Assembly (NCBI RefSeq): GCF_013204885.1 | Contig: NZ_JABMKX010000006.1 | Span: 186,001-250,000 of the forward strand | Length of the DNA stretch: 64,000 nucleotides | Direction of reading: 5' to 3' | DNA from: Paenibacillus tritici | Lineage (GTDB): Bacteria > Bacillota > Bacilli > Paenibacillales > Paenibacillaceae | Shown here: positions 52,494 through 62,388 of the stretch, piece after piece | Position numbering within the stretch: position 1 is the first letter of the stretch | Layout of the letters: the number at the start of each line of letters is the position of its first letter | Translations under genes and position numbers: made by a program | The notes under the pieces: model-generated | Databases searched by the model: none | Told to the model about the DNA's origin: nothing | Seen by the model: only the letters and a program-made list of their open reading frames with translations

Positions 52494-53282
52494 TTGAACG
52501 AGCGTAAAGCAGCTCAGTCGGAAACAGACCAGCTTTGGGAACAGTGGAAAGAGCACGGTAATCCTGAAGCCAAAAAAAAGCTGATTGAGAGCTATCTCCA
52601 TATTGTTGATTACGTGTCCAGCCGTCTGGCAGTAGGGCTGCCCAAAAATGTCTCCAAGGATGATTTGGCCAGCAACGGTGTGATGGGACTCATTGATGCC
52701 ATCGAGAAATTCGACTACAAGCGGGGGCTTCAATTCCAGACCTATGCATCCTGGCGGGTAAGGGGAGCAATCCTCGATTCTCTCCGGCAAAGTGACTGGG
52801 TCCCCAGATCTGTACGCGAAAAAGCGAAAAAAATCGAGGATGCCTACCAGCAGCTGGAGCAGAAGTATTTGAGATCCGTAAGTGACGATGAAATGAGCAA
52901 GTATCTGAATATTTCAGAAACGGAGTTTCAGACTATGCTGCAGGATGTTGCAGTCATGTCGCTCTGCTCATTGGAAGATCCTATACGTGAAGAAGAATCA
53001 GAGACACGGATGTCTATTTTGGTAGATGACAAGGCCAAGAATCCGGACCGTAAAGTGAATGAGTTCTATCTGCGGGATACGTTAACCAAGGGGATCGAGA
53101 AATTAACAGTGAAAGAACGGACCGTTGTGTCCCTTTTATATTATGAGGATTTATCTTTAAGCGAGATTGCCGAAGTGATGTCACTATCGCCTTCGCGGAT
53201 CTCACAGCTTCATTCCAAGGCTATTTTGCGGCTAAGAGGAACACTTGAGAAGAACCGGGACCTTCTAATGCAAAATGATTAA
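52494..53282 (+). CDS. sigD: Flagellar sigma factor SigD (FliA/WhiG family)
   Basis: This is a 262-residue sigma factor of the FliA family. Region 2 (DDLASNGVMGLIDAIEKFDYKRGLQFQTYASWRVRGAILDSLR) recognises the -10. Region 4 (LSEIAEVMSLSPSRISQLHSKAILRLR) holds the helix-turn-helix. It directs late flagellar, chemotaxis and autolysin genes. TTG start after GGGAAGGGTGA. Confidence 0.96.
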   Translation: MNERKAAQSETDQLWEQWKEHGNPEAKKKLIESYLHIVDYVSSRLAVGLPKNVSKDDLASNGVMGLIDAIEKFDYKRGLQFQTYASWRVRGAILDSLRQSDWVPRSVREKAKKIEDAYQQLEQKYLRSVSDDEMSKYLNISETEFQTMLQDVAVMSLCSLEDPIREEESETRMSILVDDKAKNPDRKVNEFYLRDTLTKGIEKLTVKERTVVSLLYYEDLSLSEIAEVMSLSPSRISQLHSKAILRLRGTLEKNRDLLMQND

Positions 53283-53312
53283 CCGGGCGACGGTGACAAG
53301 GGGGAGCAGAAT

Positions 53313-54716
53313 TTGATCGGTCAATATGTTTTGAGCCAATACCTGAGTATTACATTCTCGGATGATAAGGGGATTGCTTACCTTCAGTTCACCAAGAAGG
53401 ATGAGAATTTCTCCTGTTCGATTGAAGACCTTGACAGCTTCCTGTACAGTCACAATATTCGTTTCGGCATCCAGCGTGATATAGTTCAGCGGATCAGCAG
53501 CAATCCGGAGGAATACTTCTGGAACAGGGTGCCCATCGCAATCGGGCAGCCTGCTGTCAACGGTAAGGATGGCCGTGTGGTGCTCACCGTTGATATGGAA
53601 GAAGACCGCAAGCCCCTGGAGAAAGAGGACGGCAGGGTTGACTACAAAGAGCTCGTCCGGCTGCACAATGTCAGAAAAGGCCAGCTTATAGCCAGGGTTA
53701 TTCCGGCAGAGAGCGGTGTGAACGGCAAGATGGTGACCGGAGAGGAGCTTCCTTGCAGGGCGGGGAAGGAGGCTCATTTCAAGGTAGGCAAGAATGTGGT
53801 GGTGGATCAGGAAGAAACTTCGATGTACTCGGCGATTGACGGACTGGTTACGCTGACAGACAAAGGCAAGATTAATGTATTTCCTGTGTATGAAGTTAAC
53901 GGGGATGTGGATTACAGTACGGGGAATATCGACTTTGTAGGTACTGTTGTCATCCGCGGCAATGTGCTTACCGGCTTCACCGTCAAGTCTGCCGGGGATA
54001 TCCGGGTGGTCGGCGGGGTGGAAGGGGCTGAACTGATATCAGGCGGTTCCATCGAGATTACCGGCGGAATCATCGGATATAACAAAGGTCTCATCAGCGC
54101 GGGCAAGAATGTCAAAGTCTCCTTCATTCAGGACGGCAACGTCGTTGCCGGAGAAGATGTGATCGTTTCACAGAGTATCATGCATTCTAATATCCGTGCA
54201 GGCCATGATGTGCTGTGTAACGGGGCCAAGGGCTTAATTGTGGGCGGTATTGTGCAGGCAGGCGAGCGGGTGATTGCCCGGACCATCGGCAACACGATGT
54301 CCACGGCTACGGCGATAGAGGTGGGCGTTGTTCCCGAGCTGAGAAATGAGATCAATGAACTGCGCCAGGAACTGCGTCAGCTTCTCGAGAATGAGGACAA
54401 GACGAATAAGGCGCTGTACCTGCTCAATCAGTTGGCGAATAATGGTCAGCTCTCGCCCGATAAGATTGCACTTCGTGTGAAGCTTAATGCAACGAAGCAG
54501 TCCCATATGCGTGACGAAAAGAAAATCAAAGAGCGCGTGCTGGAGATCGAACGCATGCTGGAGGATACCGGCAGAGCAAGGGTTGATGTCGTCAAGACGA
54601 TCTATGGGGGTTCCAAGATCGTTATCGGCAGATACACCAGGTTCGTCAAGGACCCGACAGAGCGGGTATCCTTCGTCTACAGTGAAGGGGATATCTCCAT
54701 AACGCCTTACATCTAA
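53313..54716 (+). CDS. DUF342/FapA family protein
   Basis: This is a 467-residue protein with an N-terminal DUF342 region (DYKELVRLHNVRKGQLIARVIPAESGVNGKMVTGEELP). A right-handed beta-helix-like repeat follows (GNVLTGFTVKSAGDIRVVGGVEGAELISGGSIEITGGI), with a C-terminal coiled coil (about 345-420). DUF342/FapA members affect polar flagellar assembly or cell-surface polarity in other bacteria. Position right after sigD supports a motility-related role here. TTG start with AGGGGGAG. Confidence 0.85.
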   Translation: MIGQYVLSQYLSITFSDDKGIAYLQFTKKDENFSCSIEDLDSFLYSHNIRFGIQRDIVQRISSNPEEYFWNRVPIAIGQPAVNGKDGRVVLTVDMEEDRKPLEKEDGRVDYKELVRLHNVRKGQLIARVIPAESGVNGKMVTGEELPCRAGKEAHFKVGKNVVVDQEETSMYSAIDGLVTLTDKGKINVFPVYEVNGDVDYSTGNIDFVGTVVIRGNVLTGFTVKSAGDIRVVGGVEGAELISGGSIEITGGIIGYNKGLISAGKNVKVSFIQDGNVVAGEDVIVSQSIMHSNIRAGHDVLCNGAKGLIVGGIVQAGERVIARTIGNTMSTATAIEVGVVPELRNEINELRQELRQLLENEDKTNKALYLLNQLANNGQLSPDKIALRVKLNATKQSHMRDEKKIKERVLEIERMLEDTGRARVDVVKTIYGGSKIVIGRYTRFVKDPTERVSFVYSEGDISITPYI

Positions 54717-54785
54717 TCAGGCGGGCAGCCAGGGCGGCCTGCCATTCCTTGATTCTGAAACCAGTTACGGGAGAAGAGGGATCTT

Positions 54786-55094
54786 ATGAGTCTGAAACCG
54801 GTGGAACTGCAAATTGCGCTGCCCCGTACCCATGATGCGGGCAAAGTTCAGAATAACCTGCAGCAGCGTCCTGCCCTTGACCAGCAGCAGCTGGCAGGCC
54901 AGAATGTGAAGCACAGTCAGGAAATCTCCCTGCGCAGCACGGAGGTAGATGAGTCTGCCGAATCTGCGCTGCGGGACGGCGGCAAGGGAAGTGGTCCGGG
55001 GAGCCAGAGTTATCCGCGCAGACAGGACCAGCAGGAGAAGACTCATGATGCCGAACATCCCTTCAAAGGGCATCGCATTGATTTCAGCCTTTGA
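54786..55094 (+). CDS. Small hydrophilic protein of the fla/che operon, unknown function
   Basis: This is a 102-residue protein rich in Gln, Ser and charged residues. The N-terminal MSLKPVELQIALPRTHDAG and the C-terminal HPFKGHRIDFSL look like conserved ends around a disordered middle. There is no membrane segment. The ribosome-binding site is GAAGAGGG. I do not know the function. Confidence 0.7.
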   Translation: MSLKPVELQIALPRTHDAGKVQNNLQQRPALDQQQLAGQNVKHSQEISLRSTEVDESAESALRDGGKGSGPGSQSYPRRQDQQEKTHDAEHPFKGHRIDFSL

Positions 55095-55146
55095 TAGTTG
55101 AATATGGAAGATTAATATGAATTAAACGCAGAAGGAGATTACACAT

Positions 55147-55701
55147 TTGGAACCATGGGTATACATCGTGCTGGTAGGTGCAGTCGCTATTGTCTATGCC
55201 CTGCGTCTGCCGGCCAGGGCAGGCCGGGAAGACTCGGAAGAGAAGAAGAGCCTGAAGGAAACGGAGGCGGCTCTGGAGCTCTATATGGCTGACATCGAGC
55301 AGGAGAACTCCAAGCTGCTTCAACTGGTCGGCAGTATCAAGACGCAGTCACAGACGAATAAGACTGACCTCCAGGAAGAGATCGGTGTATTGCGGGAGCA
55401 GGTAGGGGAACTGCACAAGAGCCTGCTGCTTATGGATGCCCGGCTGACTGCTGAAGAGAAGGAACGGCTACAACTCGCTGCAGCCTTCACGAGGGAAGGC
55501 TCATCTGCACAGACTGAGAAGCCCCCGGCAGAAGCTCCCGTTAAGCCGAAGCCGGTCAGCTCCATTAAGCTGCGGTATCCGCGTTTATTCGAGCTGCATG
55601 AACAGGGGAAATCCATAGATTCTATCGCCAAGACCGCCGGCCTGCAGCGGGGAGAAGTCCAGTTGATTCTGCAATTGGCGCAGCAGGAGGAATCGGTATG
55701 A
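55147..55701 (+). CDS. YlxL/SwrB-like membrane protein (positional homologue)
   Basis: This is a 184-residue protein with an N-terminal membrane helix (about 4-20) and a coiled coil (about 32-115). A Pro-rich linker leads to a C-terminal helix-turn-helix-like motif (LFELHEQGKSIDSIAKTAGLQRGEVQLILQLAQ). This layout matches SwrB/YlxL, which follows sigD in B. subtilis and activates the export apparatus. Sequence identity cannot be judged here, so no symbol is given. TTG start. Confidence 0.75.
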   Translation: MEPWVYIVLVGAVAIVYALRLPARAGREDSEEKKSLKETEAALELYMADIEQENSKLLQLVGSIKTQSQTNKTDLQEEIGVLREQVGELHKSLLLMDARLTAEEKERLQLAAAFTREGSSAQTEKPPAEAPVKPKPVSSIKLRYPRLFELHEQGKSIDSIAKTAGLQRGEVQLILQLAQQEESV

Positions 55702-56324
55702 TCAGGAACCGGTTTTTCATGCTGGGATTAGGTGTCGGACTGATTGCGGGCGCGCTACTGCTGCAGATCATGATAGCTGGCAGGGCGACACCGCTAACCA
55801 AAGAAGAGTTAATACAGGAAGCCGCCCGTCTGAATCTGGCCGTAGTAGACCAGGCCGGGGCTTCTGCCGAAGGAACCCCATCACCGCAAGAAGGCGGGCA
55901 GGCCGGGGCTCCCCAAGAGACGGCTGGAGCTGAAGCTAAGCCAACTGCAGCAGCCTCGCCGGCTGCTACTCCTCCAGCCACGCCCAAAGCGGCAGTAACG
56001 CCAAGCGCCGCAGTGACTCCAGGCCAGCCTTCAGCCCCTGCACAGCCTAAGAGCACGGCAGAGACAGCCGCGAAGCCCCCGGCGACCCCTGATTCGCCTG
56101 CGCTAACGGACGGGAATATTTCGTTAAGGATTCCTACGGGAATTACGCTCGCCCAAACTGCGGATTTACTCGCTGAAGCCGGGGTGATTCAGGATAAAGT
56201 TAAGTTCCTTCAGGTGGCAGACAGCCGGAAGGTGAACACAATTATCCAATACGGCAGCTATAGCTTTACCAAAGGAGAAAGCATCAACTCTATTATTGAT
56301 AAGCTGATTACGGTGAAAAAATAA
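55698..56324 (+). CDS. YceG/MltG-like membrane-anchored protein
   Basis: This is a 208-residue protein with an N-terminal membrane anchor (about 7-27), an Ala/Pro/Thr-rich linker (about 50-130) and a C-terminal domain. The latter (SLRIPTGITLAQTADLLAEAGVIQDKVKFLQVA ... YGSYSFTKGESINSIIDKLI) resembles the LysM-like substrate-binding subdomain of MltG. The catalytic lytic transglycosylase part is absent. It overlaps the previous gene by 4 nt and is the last gene before rpsB. Confidence 0.75.
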   Translation: MIRNRFFMLGLGVGLIAGALLLQIMIAGRATPLTKEELIQEAARLNLAVVDQAGASAEGTPSPQEGGQAGAPQETAGAEAKPTAAASPAATPPATPKAAVTPSAAVTPGQPSAPAQPKSTAETAAKPPATPDSPALTDGNISLRIPTGITLAQTADLLAEAGVIQDKVKFLQVADSRKVNTIIQYGSYSFTKGESINSIIDKLITVKK

Positions 56325-56364
56325 TAGATTATCCAAAAGAGAAAATATAAATTTGCACTGATCG

Positions 56365-56393
56365 TTGCATAGGCAGGTTTAATATGGTATAGT
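56365..56393 (+). promoter_or_regulatory. Sigma-A promoter of rpsB-tsf
   Basis: TTGCAT at 56365-56370 and TATAGT at 56388-56393 are separated by 17 bp. No terminator is visible between the fla/che operon and this promoter. Confidence 0.7.
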
Positions 56394-56399
56394 AATGGA

Positions 56400-56512
56400 C
56401 GGTGTTAAAACACACGCCGGTTGATTTCGACAAGGGGTGCTTTCTTCTGAAGAAAGTCTTGTAGAAAGATGACACGCGGCGGAGGAGACACACAAATAAA
56501 CCAAACTTAGGA
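56400..56512 (+). promoter_or_regulatory. Structured 5' leader of rpsB
   Basis: The leader of about 120 nt contains a perfect CTTTCTTC-TGA-GAAGAAAG-type hairpin (56440-56457). A longer-range ACACGCCG/CGGCG(T) pairing is possible. The layout fits an autoregulated S2 leader, but I cannot assign it to a known model. Confidence 0.4.
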
Positions 56513-56523
56513 GGTGTGTGAAG

Positions 56524-57225
56524 ATGGCAGTAATCTCCATGAAGCAGCTTCTCGAAGCTGGGGTACACTTCGGTCACCAGACTCGTCGTTGGAACCCAAA
56601 GATGGATCGTTATATCTTCACTGAAAGAAACGGAATTTACATTATTGACCTGCAAAAAACGGTCAAGAAGGTAGAGGAAGCTTACAACTTTGTAAAGAGC
56701 GTCGCTGGCGACAACGGCACAATCCTATTCGTAGGAACAAAGAAACAAGCACAGGATTCCGTAAAAGAAGAAGCTGAACGTTCGGGTATGTTCTTCATTA
56801 ACCAACGTTGGCTGGGTGGTACCCTGACTAACTTCCAGACGATTCAGAAGCGTATTGACCGCCTGAAGAAATTGGAAGCTTGGGAAGAAGACGGTACCTT
56901 CGCAGTATTGCCTAAAAAAGAAGTTATCCTTCTCCGCAAAGAGAAAGATCGTCTTGAGAAATTCCTGGGCGGTATCAAGAACATGAAAGGTCTTCCAAGC
57001 GCGCTGTTCATCATTGACCCGCGTAAAGAGCGCATTGCAGTAGCAGAAGCTCGCAAATTGGGTATTCCAATCGTAGCTATCGTTGATACTAACTGCGATC
57101 CGGACGAAATCGACTACGTAATTCCAGGCAATGACGACGCAATCCGCGCCGTGAAGCTCTTGACTGGTAAAATGGCTGACGCTGTTGTTGAAGCTCATCA
57201 GGGCGAAGACACAACTTCTGCTTAA
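56524..57225 (+). CDS. rpsB: 30S ribosomal protein S2
   Basis: This is a 233-residue S2 with [42 protein letters not shown] and the [31 protein letters not shown] motif. ATG 56524 follows TTAGGAGGTG. It forms a unit with tsf. Confidence 0.98.
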   Translation: MAVISMKQLLEAGVHFGHQTRRWNPKMDRYIFTERNGIYIIDLQKTVKKVEEAYNFVKSVAGDNGTILFVGTKKQAQDSVKEEAERSGMFFINQRWLGGTLTNFQTIQKRIDRLKKLEAWEEDGTFAVLPKKEVILLRKEKDRLEKFLGGIKNMKGLPSALFIIDPRKERIAVAEARKLGIPIVAIVDTNCDPDEIDYVIPGNDDAIRAVKLLTGKMADAVVEAHQGEDTTSA

Positions 57226-57258
57226 GTAGTAACCGGAGCATAAATAAGAACTTAAATG

Positions 57259-57305
57259 AAAAGGGTGGTTGGCAGGTGGATAACCTCTCACTGCCCTTTT
57301 TTTAA
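57259..57305 (+). terminator. Hairpin/T-tract between rpsB and tsf
   Basis: An AAAGGG ... CCCTTT stem with inner GCAG/CTGC-like pairing ends in seven T residues. It probably reduces transcription into tsf or sets the rpsB:tsf ratio. Confidence 0.55.
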
Positions 57306-57372
57306 AATGTAAGCAAGTAAGTATATCTTTGCGCCCGCAATGACAACGACTATGACTCTGGAGGGAATAACA

Positions 57373-58023
57373 ATGGCAGTAGATGCAAAAGCAGTGAAGG
57401 AACTTCGTGAAAGAACAGGAGCAGGAATGCTCGATTGTAAAAAAGCGCTTGAAGAAGCAAACAATGATATCACCAAAGCGGCTGAATTGCTTCGTGAAAA
57501 AGGTTTGTCCGCAGCAGCCAACAAAGCGGGACGTATCGCTACAGAAGGTACTGTAGAATCTTATATCCACGCTGGCGGCCGTATTGGCGTTCTGGTAGAA
57601 ATCAACTGCGAAACTGACTTCGTAGGCAAAACAGATTCCTTCAAAGACTTCGCCCGCGATATCGCAATGCAAATCGCAGCAGCGAACCCGCTGTATGTTC
57701 GCCGTGAAGAAGTACCGGCTGCAGATGTAGAGAAAGAAAAAGAAATCCTCAAGGCGCAAGCGCTGAACGAAGGCAAGCCTGAGAAAATCGTTGAAAAAAT
57801 GGTTGAAGGCCGCATCAGCAAGTTCTATGAAGAATATTGCCTGATGGAGCAATCCTTCGTTAAAGACCCGGATAAGACGATTTCCCAGCTATTGAATGAA
57901 AAAATCAGCACCATCGGCGAAAACATCACGATCCGCCGCTTCGTTCGTTTCGAACTGGGTGAAGGTCTTGAGAAGAAAGTCGACAACTTCGTTGAAGAAG
58001 TAATGGCGCAGGTTAAACAATAA
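57373..58023 (+). CDS. tsf: Elongation factor Ts
   Basis: This is a 216-residue nucleotide exchange factor for EF-Tu. The N-terminal UBA domain is [36 protein letters not shown]. The core contains [31 protein letters not shown]. It is a shorter EF-Ts than the roughly 290-residue B. subtilis type and lacks part of the second core subdomain. ATG 57373 follows TGGAGGGA. Confidence 0.97.
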   Translation: MAVDAKAVKELRERTGAGMLDCKKALEEANNDITKAAELLREKGLSAAANKAGRIATEGTVESYIHAGGRIGVLVEINCETDFVGKTDSFKDFARDIAMQIAAANPLYVRREEVPAADVEKEKEILKAQALNEGKPEKIVEKMVEGRISKFYEEYCLMEQSFVKDPDKTISQLLNEKISTIGENITIRRFVRFELGEGLEKKVDNFVEEVMAQVKQ

Positions 58024-58074
58024 TAGCAGCAAGGCATTGAATAAGAACTGAATAAAGGCAAGCATCAAAAGAGC

Positions 58075-58104
58075 GGAACACAGATAAGCAGTGTTCCGTC
58101 TTTT
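58075..58104 (+). terminator. Terminator after tsf
   Basis: GGAACAC (58075-58081) and GTGTTCC (58091-58097) are followed by GTCTTTTG. Confidence 0.7.
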
Positions 58105-58108
58105 GTAA

Positions 58109-58854
<746 letters not shown>

Positions 58855-58855
<1 letters not shown>

Positions 58856-59409
58856 TGCCACAATCGGTTAAGAAAAATGCCGAAGAGCGTATGGAAAAAG
58901 CAATTCTCTCGCTGAAACGCGACTTGGCAACGCTGCGGGCAGGACGCGCTTCGACGTCGCTGCTGGATCGCATTCAAGTTGAATATTACGGTGCACCAAC
59001 TCCTATCAACCAGCTGGCCAACATCAGCACACCGGATTCCCGGACGCTGCTGATCCAGCCATGGGACAAAACCTCGATGTCAGACATCGAAAAGGCGATT
59101 ATGAAATCCGACATTGGGATTACTCCAGCCAATGACGGTACAATCATCCGTCTGTCGATTCCCCCGCTTACCGAAGAACGCCGCAGTGAGCTTGTGAAGT
59201 TCACCAAGAAGTTCGGAGAAGAAGCAAAGGTAGCTATCCGCAACATCCGCCGCGATGCTAACGATGATATCAAGAAGATGGAGAAGAACGGCATTTCAGA
59301 AGACGAATCACATGGACATCAGGAAGATATCCAGAAATCTACGGATAAGTTCATAGCTGAAGTCGATAAAGTGCTCTTGTCCAAAGAAAAAGAGATTATG
59401 GAAGTATAA
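58855..59409 (+). CDS. frr: Ribosome recycling factor
   Basis: This is a 184-residue RRF, an L-shaped tRNA mimic that splits post-termination ribosomes with EF-G. The motifs include [31 protein letters not shown] and RKFT-like [24 protein letters not shown]. It is coupled to pyrH by TAATG. Confidence 0.97.
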
Positions 59410-59417
59410 TGAAATCC

Positions 59418-59463
59418 AAGAGACTTCAGGCCCCTCCGTTTATGGTGGGGTTTGTCTCTTTCT
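59418..59463 (+). terminator. Terminator after frr
   Basis: A two-part stem, AAGAGAC (59418-59424)/GTCTCTT (59454-59460) with inner CCCCTCC/GGTGGGG, ends in TCT. The next gene uppS starts 25 bp on. Confidence 0.55.
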
Positions 59464-59487
59464 GATAAGAGCTTGGAGGAAACGGAA

Positions 59488-60255
59488 ATGATCAAACGGA
59501 TTCAAGAATGGCTGAGCCGTAAAGACAGGCAGGTGCCAGTCGAGATTTCACCGGATAATATTCCCCGGCATGTAGCGATAATTATGGATGGCAACGGCCG
59601 CTGGGCGAAACGGCGCGGTCTGCCCCGTATTGTGGGCCATCAGAACGGGATGAAGGCGGTCAAGCGTGCGACGATTGCGGCGAATGACCTGGGAGTAGAG
59701 TTCTTGACCATGTACGCTTTCTCTACGGAGAACTGGAAGCGGCCGAAGGACGAGGTTGATTTCCTTATGCGTCTCCCCGTAGAATTTCTGGCTATTGAAC
59801 TGGACGAATTGATTGAGAAGAATGTGCAGGTACGTGTTATGGGTGATACGGAGGCTTTGCCTTCCCATACCCGCAGGGCGATGGAGGAAGCGATTGTCCG
59901 TACAGAGAGCAATACCGGACTTATTCTGAATTTTGCACTGAACTACGGCGGCCGCAAAGAAATAGAAGATTGTATGCGCGGCTTGGGCAAGGATATCCAG
60001 GCAGGAGTCCTGTCACCTGAAGAGATCACTTCAGAGCTGATTGACAGCAGGCTTTTGTCCGGCGGATTACCCGATCCCGATCTGCTGATTCGTACCAGCG
60101 GCGAAATGCGGCTTAGTAATTTCATGCTGTGGCAGATTGCCTACAGTGAATTGTGGTTTACTGATGCGTACTGGCCGGAGTTCGACAAGGCGCATCTGAT
60201 GCAGGCTGTAGCTGAATATCAGCGCCGCACACGCCGTTACGGTGGATTGAAGTAG
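59488..60255 (+). CDS. uppS: Undecaprenyl diphosphate synthase
   Basis: This is a 255-residue cis-prenyltransferase that makes the lipid carrier for cell-wall synthesis. It has catalytic Asp34 in IMDGNGRWAKRRG, YAFSTENWKRP and the RTSGEMRLSNFMLWQIAYSEL motif. ATG 59488 follows TTGGAGGAAAC; a longer frame to 59452 has no site. Confidence 0.97.
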   Translation: MIKRIQEWLSRKDRQVPVEISPDNIPRHVAIIMDGNGRWAKRRGLPRIVGHQNGMKAVKRATIAANDLGVEFLTMYAFSTENWKRPKDEVDFLMRLPVEFLAIELDELIEKNVQVRVMGDTEALPSHTRRAMEEAIVRTESNTGLILNFALNYGGRKEIEDCMRGLGKDIQAGVLSPEEITSELIDSRLLSGGLPDPDLLIRTSGEMRLSNFMLWQIAYSELWFTDAYWPEFDKAHLMQAVAEYQRRTRRYGGLK

Positions 60256-60275
60256 CCTGATGGGAGAGGGATTCT

Positions 60276-61079
60276 GTGAAGCAGCGATTGATTACCGGAA
60301 TTGTTGCCGGGGCCTTGTTTTTAGGGTTATGTTATTTGGGAGGCTGGCCGTATCAGCTTTTGCTTACTGCCATGGCCCTCATCGGTTATTATGAATTTGT
60401 GAAAATGACGGGTACAGCAACCTTTGGCCTTACTGCTGTATTTGGTTATGCATCTGTATTATGCTTTATGATTCCCTGGGATCTGCTGGGGACTGTCGCG
60501 CTATTCTCATGGGAACAGGGAATATGGCTGTTAATGCTGCTGTTCCTGCTGGTAACAGTATTCAGCAAGAATAAGCTGGATATCAAAATCACCGCATTGA
60601 TGTTCACCGGGATTGTATACATAGGGATGGGTTTCTCCTATATGGCAATCGCCCGCGGTGCAGGGGATGATCATGGCCTCTTCTGGACTTTCCTGCTGCT
60701 GTGCTGCATTTGGGGGAGTGATGCCGGAGCCTATTTTGTCGGCAGAAGCTTTGGCAAGAACAAGCTATGGCCTGCAATCAGTCCTAACAAGACGATTGAA
60801 GGCGCCCTCGGCGGAGTGTTGATTTCTGCTGTGATTTCCGTCATTTTTGCCTTTTGGGTTCCTGATCTGCTGACGATCGGACGCGCGCTGCTCATCGGAA
60901 TTTCCTGCGCCGTGCTGGGTCAGCTTGGAGATCTTGTACAATCTGCCTATAAACGGGTGTACGGTATTAAGGATTCAGGCTCATTGCTGCCTGGTCACGG
61001 AGGCATCCTGGACCGCTGCGACAGCTGGATTATCGTATTTCCTTTCGTACATATCGTAATGCTGATGCCTTACTATTAA
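60276..61079 (+). CDS. cdsA: Phosphatidate cytidylyltransferase
   Basis: This is a 267-residue membrane enzyme forming CDP-diacylglycerol. It has about eight hydrophobic helices and the C-terminal signature GQLGDLVQSAYKRVYGIKDSGSLLPGHGGILDRCDS. GTG start, 20 bp after uppS, as in B. subtilis. Confidence 0.96.
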   Translation: MKQRLITGIVAGALFLGLCYLGGWPYQLLLTAMALIGYYEFVKMTGTATFGLTAVFGYASVLCFMIPWDLLGTVALFSWEQGIWLLMLLFLLVTVFSKNKLDIKITALMFTGIVYIGMGFSYMAIARGAGDDHGLFWTFLLLCCIWGSDAGAYFVGRSFGKNKLWPAISPNKTIEGALGGVLISAVISVIFAFWVPDLLTIGRALLIGISCAVLGQLGDLVQSAYKRVYGIKDSGSLLPGHGGILDRCDSWIIVFPFVHIVMLMPYY

Positions 61080-61102
61080 CGACAGGGAGAAGGAAAGCAA
61101 CT

Positions 61103-62242
61103 GTGAAAAGAATTAGTATTCTGGGCTCCACCGGTTCCATCGGTACCCAGACGCTGGATGTTGTAGCCATGCATCCGGAGGAATTTGAAGTGGATGGACT
61201 GGCAGCGGGAAATAATACCGCGCTGCTGCTGGAGCAGGTCCGCCGGTTCAAGCCGCGCCGCGTGTCCGTATCCACGAAGGAGCGGGCAGACGAGATCAGA
61301 TCCAGTCTGCCCGCCGGTGTAGAGCTGTATAGCGGCAGTGAAGGTCTGGTCGAGATTGCAGCCGGAGGTAACGCAGACACTGTGGTGACTGCACTCGTAG
61401 GAAGCGTAGGGCTGCAGTCTACACTTGCGGCGATTGAAGCCGGCCGGCATATTGGACTAGCTAATAAGGAAACACTGGTTACCGCCGGACATCTGGTTAC
61501 TGAGCTGGCCGGACGCAAGGGTGTGAAGCTGCTGCCAGTAGACAGTGAGCATTCAGCGATTTTCCAATGCCTCAACGGTGAGAACCGCGAAGATGTAGCT
61601 TCGATTACGATCACTGCATCAGGCGGCTCCTTCCGTGATTATGGACGGGAACAGCTTAAGGACGTCACTGTAGAGGATGCACTGCGCCATCCTAACTGGA
61701 GTATGGGAGCCAAAATCACCATTGATTCGGCAACCATGGTGAACAAGGGGCTGGAGGTTATTGAAGCCCACCATCTGTTCGCGCTGCCGTATGAGCAGAT
61801 TAACGTGCTGCTGCATCCAGAGAGCATTATTCATTCGTATGTGGAATTCCGTGATAGCAGCATCATTGCCCAGCTCGGGACTCCGGATATGCGTGTTCCT
61901 ATTCAATATGCGCTTACCTATCCCGACCGCTGGCAGTCTCCTGCCAGCCGCTTGTCCCTGGCCCAGGTAGCCAGCCTCACCTTCCGTGAGATGGATTATG
62001 AGCGCTACCCGGCTCTGAGGATGGCCATCGACTGCGGGATCGCGGGAGGGACAGCTACAACGGCCTTCAATGCGGCCAATGAGATTGCCGTTGCCCGGTT
62101 CCTGCGCGGTGAAATTCCCTTTTTGCGGATTGAAGAGATTATTGATGAAGTGCTTCAGCGCCATGACAATGCGGCTAATCCCAATCTGGAACAGATTCGC
62201 TTGTGCGACCTGGCTTCCCGGGAACTTGCAGCTACCCTGTAA
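61103..62242 (+). CDS. dxr: 1-deoxy-D-xylulose 5-phosphate reductoisomerase
   Basis: This is a 379-residue MEP-pathway enzyme. The NADPH-binding site is LGSTGSIGTQTLDV, with ANKETLVTAG, the metal/substrate site PVDSEHSAIFQCL and ASGGSFRD. Later motifs are HPNWSMGAKITIDSATMVNKGLEVIEAHHLF. It feeds isoprenoid precursors to UppS. GTG start. Confidence 0.97.
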   Translation: MKRISILGSTGSIGTQTLDVVAMHPEEFEVDGLAAGNNTALLLEQVRRFKPRRVSVSTKERADEIRSSLPAGVELYSGSEGLVEIAAGGNADTVVTALVGSVGLQSTLAAIEAGRHIGLANKETLVTAGHLVTELAGRKGVKLLPVDSEHSAIFQCLNGENREDVASITITASGGSFRDYGREQLKDVTVEDALRHPNWSMGAKITIDSATMVNKGLEVIEAHHLFALPYEQINVLLHPESIIHSYVEFRDSSIIAQLGTPDMRVPIQYALTYPDRWQSPASRLSLAQVASLTFREMDYERYPALRMAIDCGIAGGTATTAFNAANEIAVARFLRGEIPFLRIEEIIDEVLQRHDNAANPNLEQIRLCDLASRELAATL

Positions 62243-62312
62243 CGGGAGCAGCTTCGCTTTCTGAACGACATAATGGCCGTGCCCTGAAAATAGGAGTGGA
62301 CTGTTGATTCTC

Positions 62313-62341
62313 TTGTGCCCTGCCTTGGAATAATGATAAAT
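62313..62341 (+). promoter_or_regulatory. Candidate promoter of rasP
   Basis: TTGTGC (62313-62318) and ATAAAT (62336-62341) are 17 bp apart in the 146-bp dxr-rasP gap. The -10 is weak. Confidence 0.3.
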
Positions 62342-62388
62342 TAAGAGGACATACTTCGGTCTTACACCTAAAGGGGGAATGTTGCGCT

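Noticed and set aside
56725..57852. 375-codon minus-strand frame opposite rpsB and tsf
   Set aside because: It is antisense to two highly conserved translation genes, with a Phe/Cys-rich composition produced by their codon bias.
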